Positions 15,281 through 16,499 of a stretch of 16,499 nt of DNA are shown here, in pieces. The stretch lies in NCBI GenBank assembly GCA_003564735.1, contig PXEK01000337.1, forward strand, positions 1 through 16,499, in the 5' to 3' direction. The notes beneath the pieces were generated by a model. It did not search any database and was not told the origin of the DNA. It saw nothing but the letters and a program-made list of their open reading frames with translations. Source of the stretch: Cryomorphaceae bacterium (GTDB lineage: Bacteria; Bacteroidota; Bacteroidia; Flavobacteriales_G; Salibacteraceae). Numbering within the stretch: the first letter of the stretch is position 1; each line of letters starts with the position of its first letter. The translations under genes were made by a program, and so were the position numbers.

Positions 15281-16498
15281 TTACTTCTTGGGAATTCTCT
15301 TCAGCGTTTCCAACAGTAAACTTCTACTCTTTTTAAGCGATGAAATACTCGCGCGCTCATCTGGTGAATGCGCTCCTTTAATGGTGGGCCCAAAAGATAT
15401 CATCTCCAAACCGGGATAACGCGTACCAATAATACCGCACTCCAAACCGGCGTGACAAGCCATCACTTTGGGCTTTTCATTGAACATCTCCTCATACAAA
15501 CCGGACATGATATCCTTTATTTCAGACTCAACATCAGGTTGCCAACCGGGGTAATCTCCCGAATGTTCTACTTCATAGCCGGCCTGTTCAAAAGCGCAAC
15601 GCACCGCAGCGGCAACATCGGCTTTTTGACTCTCTACCGAACTACGCTGTAGCGAAAGAGTAGTTAGCTTTCCACCGCCAAGCTCAACTCGCGCCAAGTT
15701 CGTTGATGTTTCCACTAAATCGGGCATATCGGGATTCATACGGTAAACTCCGTTAGGACATGCATAAACCGATTTCAAAAACTTGAGCGCATCACTTTTA
15801 ACCATTACCGTATTGGGCAGTTCGCAGGGAACGGCGCTCAACTTCAAGCCCGGCTCAACACTTTTATACTCCTCGCGCAATACCTTCTCAAAACTTGAAA
15901 CAAAATTTTGAAAGGCATCCCGGTCAGCCACTACACCCGTAATCACGGACTCGCGCGGAATAGCATTGCGCAAACCGCCACCGTTGATTTCATGAATTTG
16001 AAAATCGTGCTCCTCCACCGCTTGAAGTAAAAAGCGATTCATTAACTTATTGGCGTTGCCAAGCCCTTTATTTATATCCATACCGCTGTGCCCTCCTTGG
16101 AGTCCGTTCAATGTTACCGTCACACCCATACCCCCGGCGGCAGGTTGCTGCTCGCCGTACACTCCCGTAACGGTAGTATCTACACCGCCGGCACAACCAA
16201 TCGTAATTTCATCATCGTCTTCAGTGTCGATATTGATTAAAATATCACCCGATAAAATATTTTGATCCAACTCTTTAGCACCTGTCATTCCCGTTTCTTC
16301 ATCAATAGTAAACAGCGCTTCAATAGCGGGATGAACAATATCTTTAGAGGCTAAAATCTCCATAGCCATGGAAACACCTAAGCCGTTATCAGCGCCGAGT
16401 GTGGTGCCGCGCGCTCTTACCCAATCGCCGTCAACATACATCTCAATTCCTTGACGGTCAAAGTCGAATTCGGTATCATTATTTTTTTGATGCACCAT
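15281..16498 (-). CDS. pepD: Cytosol non-specific dipeptidase (PepD family, M20), 5' end outside window
   Basis: Zinc aminoacyl-histidine/non-specific dipeptidase that hydrolyses dipeptides in the cytoplasm. 405 residues are visible of a usual approximately 485. The frame runs off the right edge, and the methionine at 16496-16498 is internal, being part of the family's DMVxxKN motif. The first metal-ligand histidine, two residues before that Asp in the family, therefore lies outside. Inside are the other family metal and catalytic sites: TTLGADNGLG, IDEETGMTGA, INIDTEDD, the dimerisation-domain GGHSGMDI, and near the C-terminus the last ligand region GAHSPDERA. The sequence GGGLRNAIPRE is also typical of PepD. 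No damage is seen, so truncation is only by the window. A strong terminator follows. Confidence 0.95.
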   Translation of the reverse strand: MVHQKNNDTEFDFDRQGIEMYVDGDWVRARGTTLGADNGLGVSMAMEILASKDIVHPAIEALFTIDEETGMTGAKELDQNILSGDILINIDTEDDDEITIGCAGGVDTTVTGVYGEQQPAAGGMGVTVTLNGLQGGHSGMDINKGLGNANKLMNRFLLQAVEEHDFQIHEINGGGLRNAIPRESVITGVVADRDAFQNFVSSFEKVLREEYKSVEPGLKLSAVPCELPNTVMVKSDALKFLKSVYACPNGVYRMNPDMPDLVETSTNLARVELGGGKLTTLSLQRSSVESQKADVAAAVRCAFEQAGYEVEHSGDYPGWQPDVESEIKDIMSGLYEEMFNEKPKVMACHAGLECGIIGTRYPGLEMISFGPTIKGAHSPDERASISSLKKSRSLLLETLKRIPKK

Positions 16499-16499
16499 A

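Noticed and set aside
1..16499. CRISPR arrays, insertion sequences, prophage genes, tRNA or rRNA genes
   Set aside because: No regularly spaced repeats, transposase or integrase signatures, or RNA gene signatures were found on either strand.

Overview
The window looks like chromosomal DNA from a member of the Bacteroidota, most likely Flavobacteriales-like. Four signs point there: a secreted protein with a type IX secretion (T9SS) C-terminal sorting domain, several upstream TAnnTTTG promoter elements of the Bacteroidota type, an almost complete lack of Shine-Dalgarno sequences before start codons, and proteins of Bacteroidota style (membrane MutS-like ATPase, HX5D acyltransferase). No mobile element, phage gene, CRISPR array, rRNA or tRNA is visible. 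The genus cannot be named from this sequence alone.

Layout. Positions 2-2711 (+) hold the 3' part of the adenosylcobalamin-dependent methylmalonyl-CoA mutase large subunit, followed 10 nt later by a small MscS-type mechanosensitive channel. Facing it, 2719-5464 (-) carries three genes: an 80-aa protein of unknown function, a 204-aa exported protein of unknown function (start and stop codons overlap by one base), and a 591-aa MutS-family ATPase with four predicted membrane helices and no recognisable mismatch-recognition domain. After an approximately 400-nt gap, 5861-10135 (+) is a tightly packed arginine biosynthesis block, argB-argD-argC-argJ. It covers phosphorylation, reduction and transamination of N-acetylglutamate and recycling of the acetyl group. 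Next come a T9SS-sorted secreted protein (10267-10986) and a textbook terminator. On the minus strand, 11112-12856 encodes two lipoproteins: a serine beta-lactamase-like hydrolase and a TPM-domain protein. Divergent from them are a PlsC-type acyltransferase (13034-13801) and tyrosyl-tRNA synthetase with its own promoter (13861-15156). The right edge (15281-16498, -) is the C-terminal five-sixths of a PepD-type cytosolic dipeptidase, with a strong terminator between it and tyrS.

How the genes work together. The arg genes form one clear pathway. ArgJ makes the acetyl group recyclable, so no argE is needed in the block. The remaining genes are housekeeping or envelope functions with little mutual dependence: propionate/methylmalonyl metabolism, osmotic safety valve, phospholipid acylation, translation and peptide breakdown. 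The least understood unit is the minus-strand trio ending in the membrane-anchored MutS homologue. I see no convincing evidence for a wholly new multi-gene system here; the findings are mainly unusual variants of known families.
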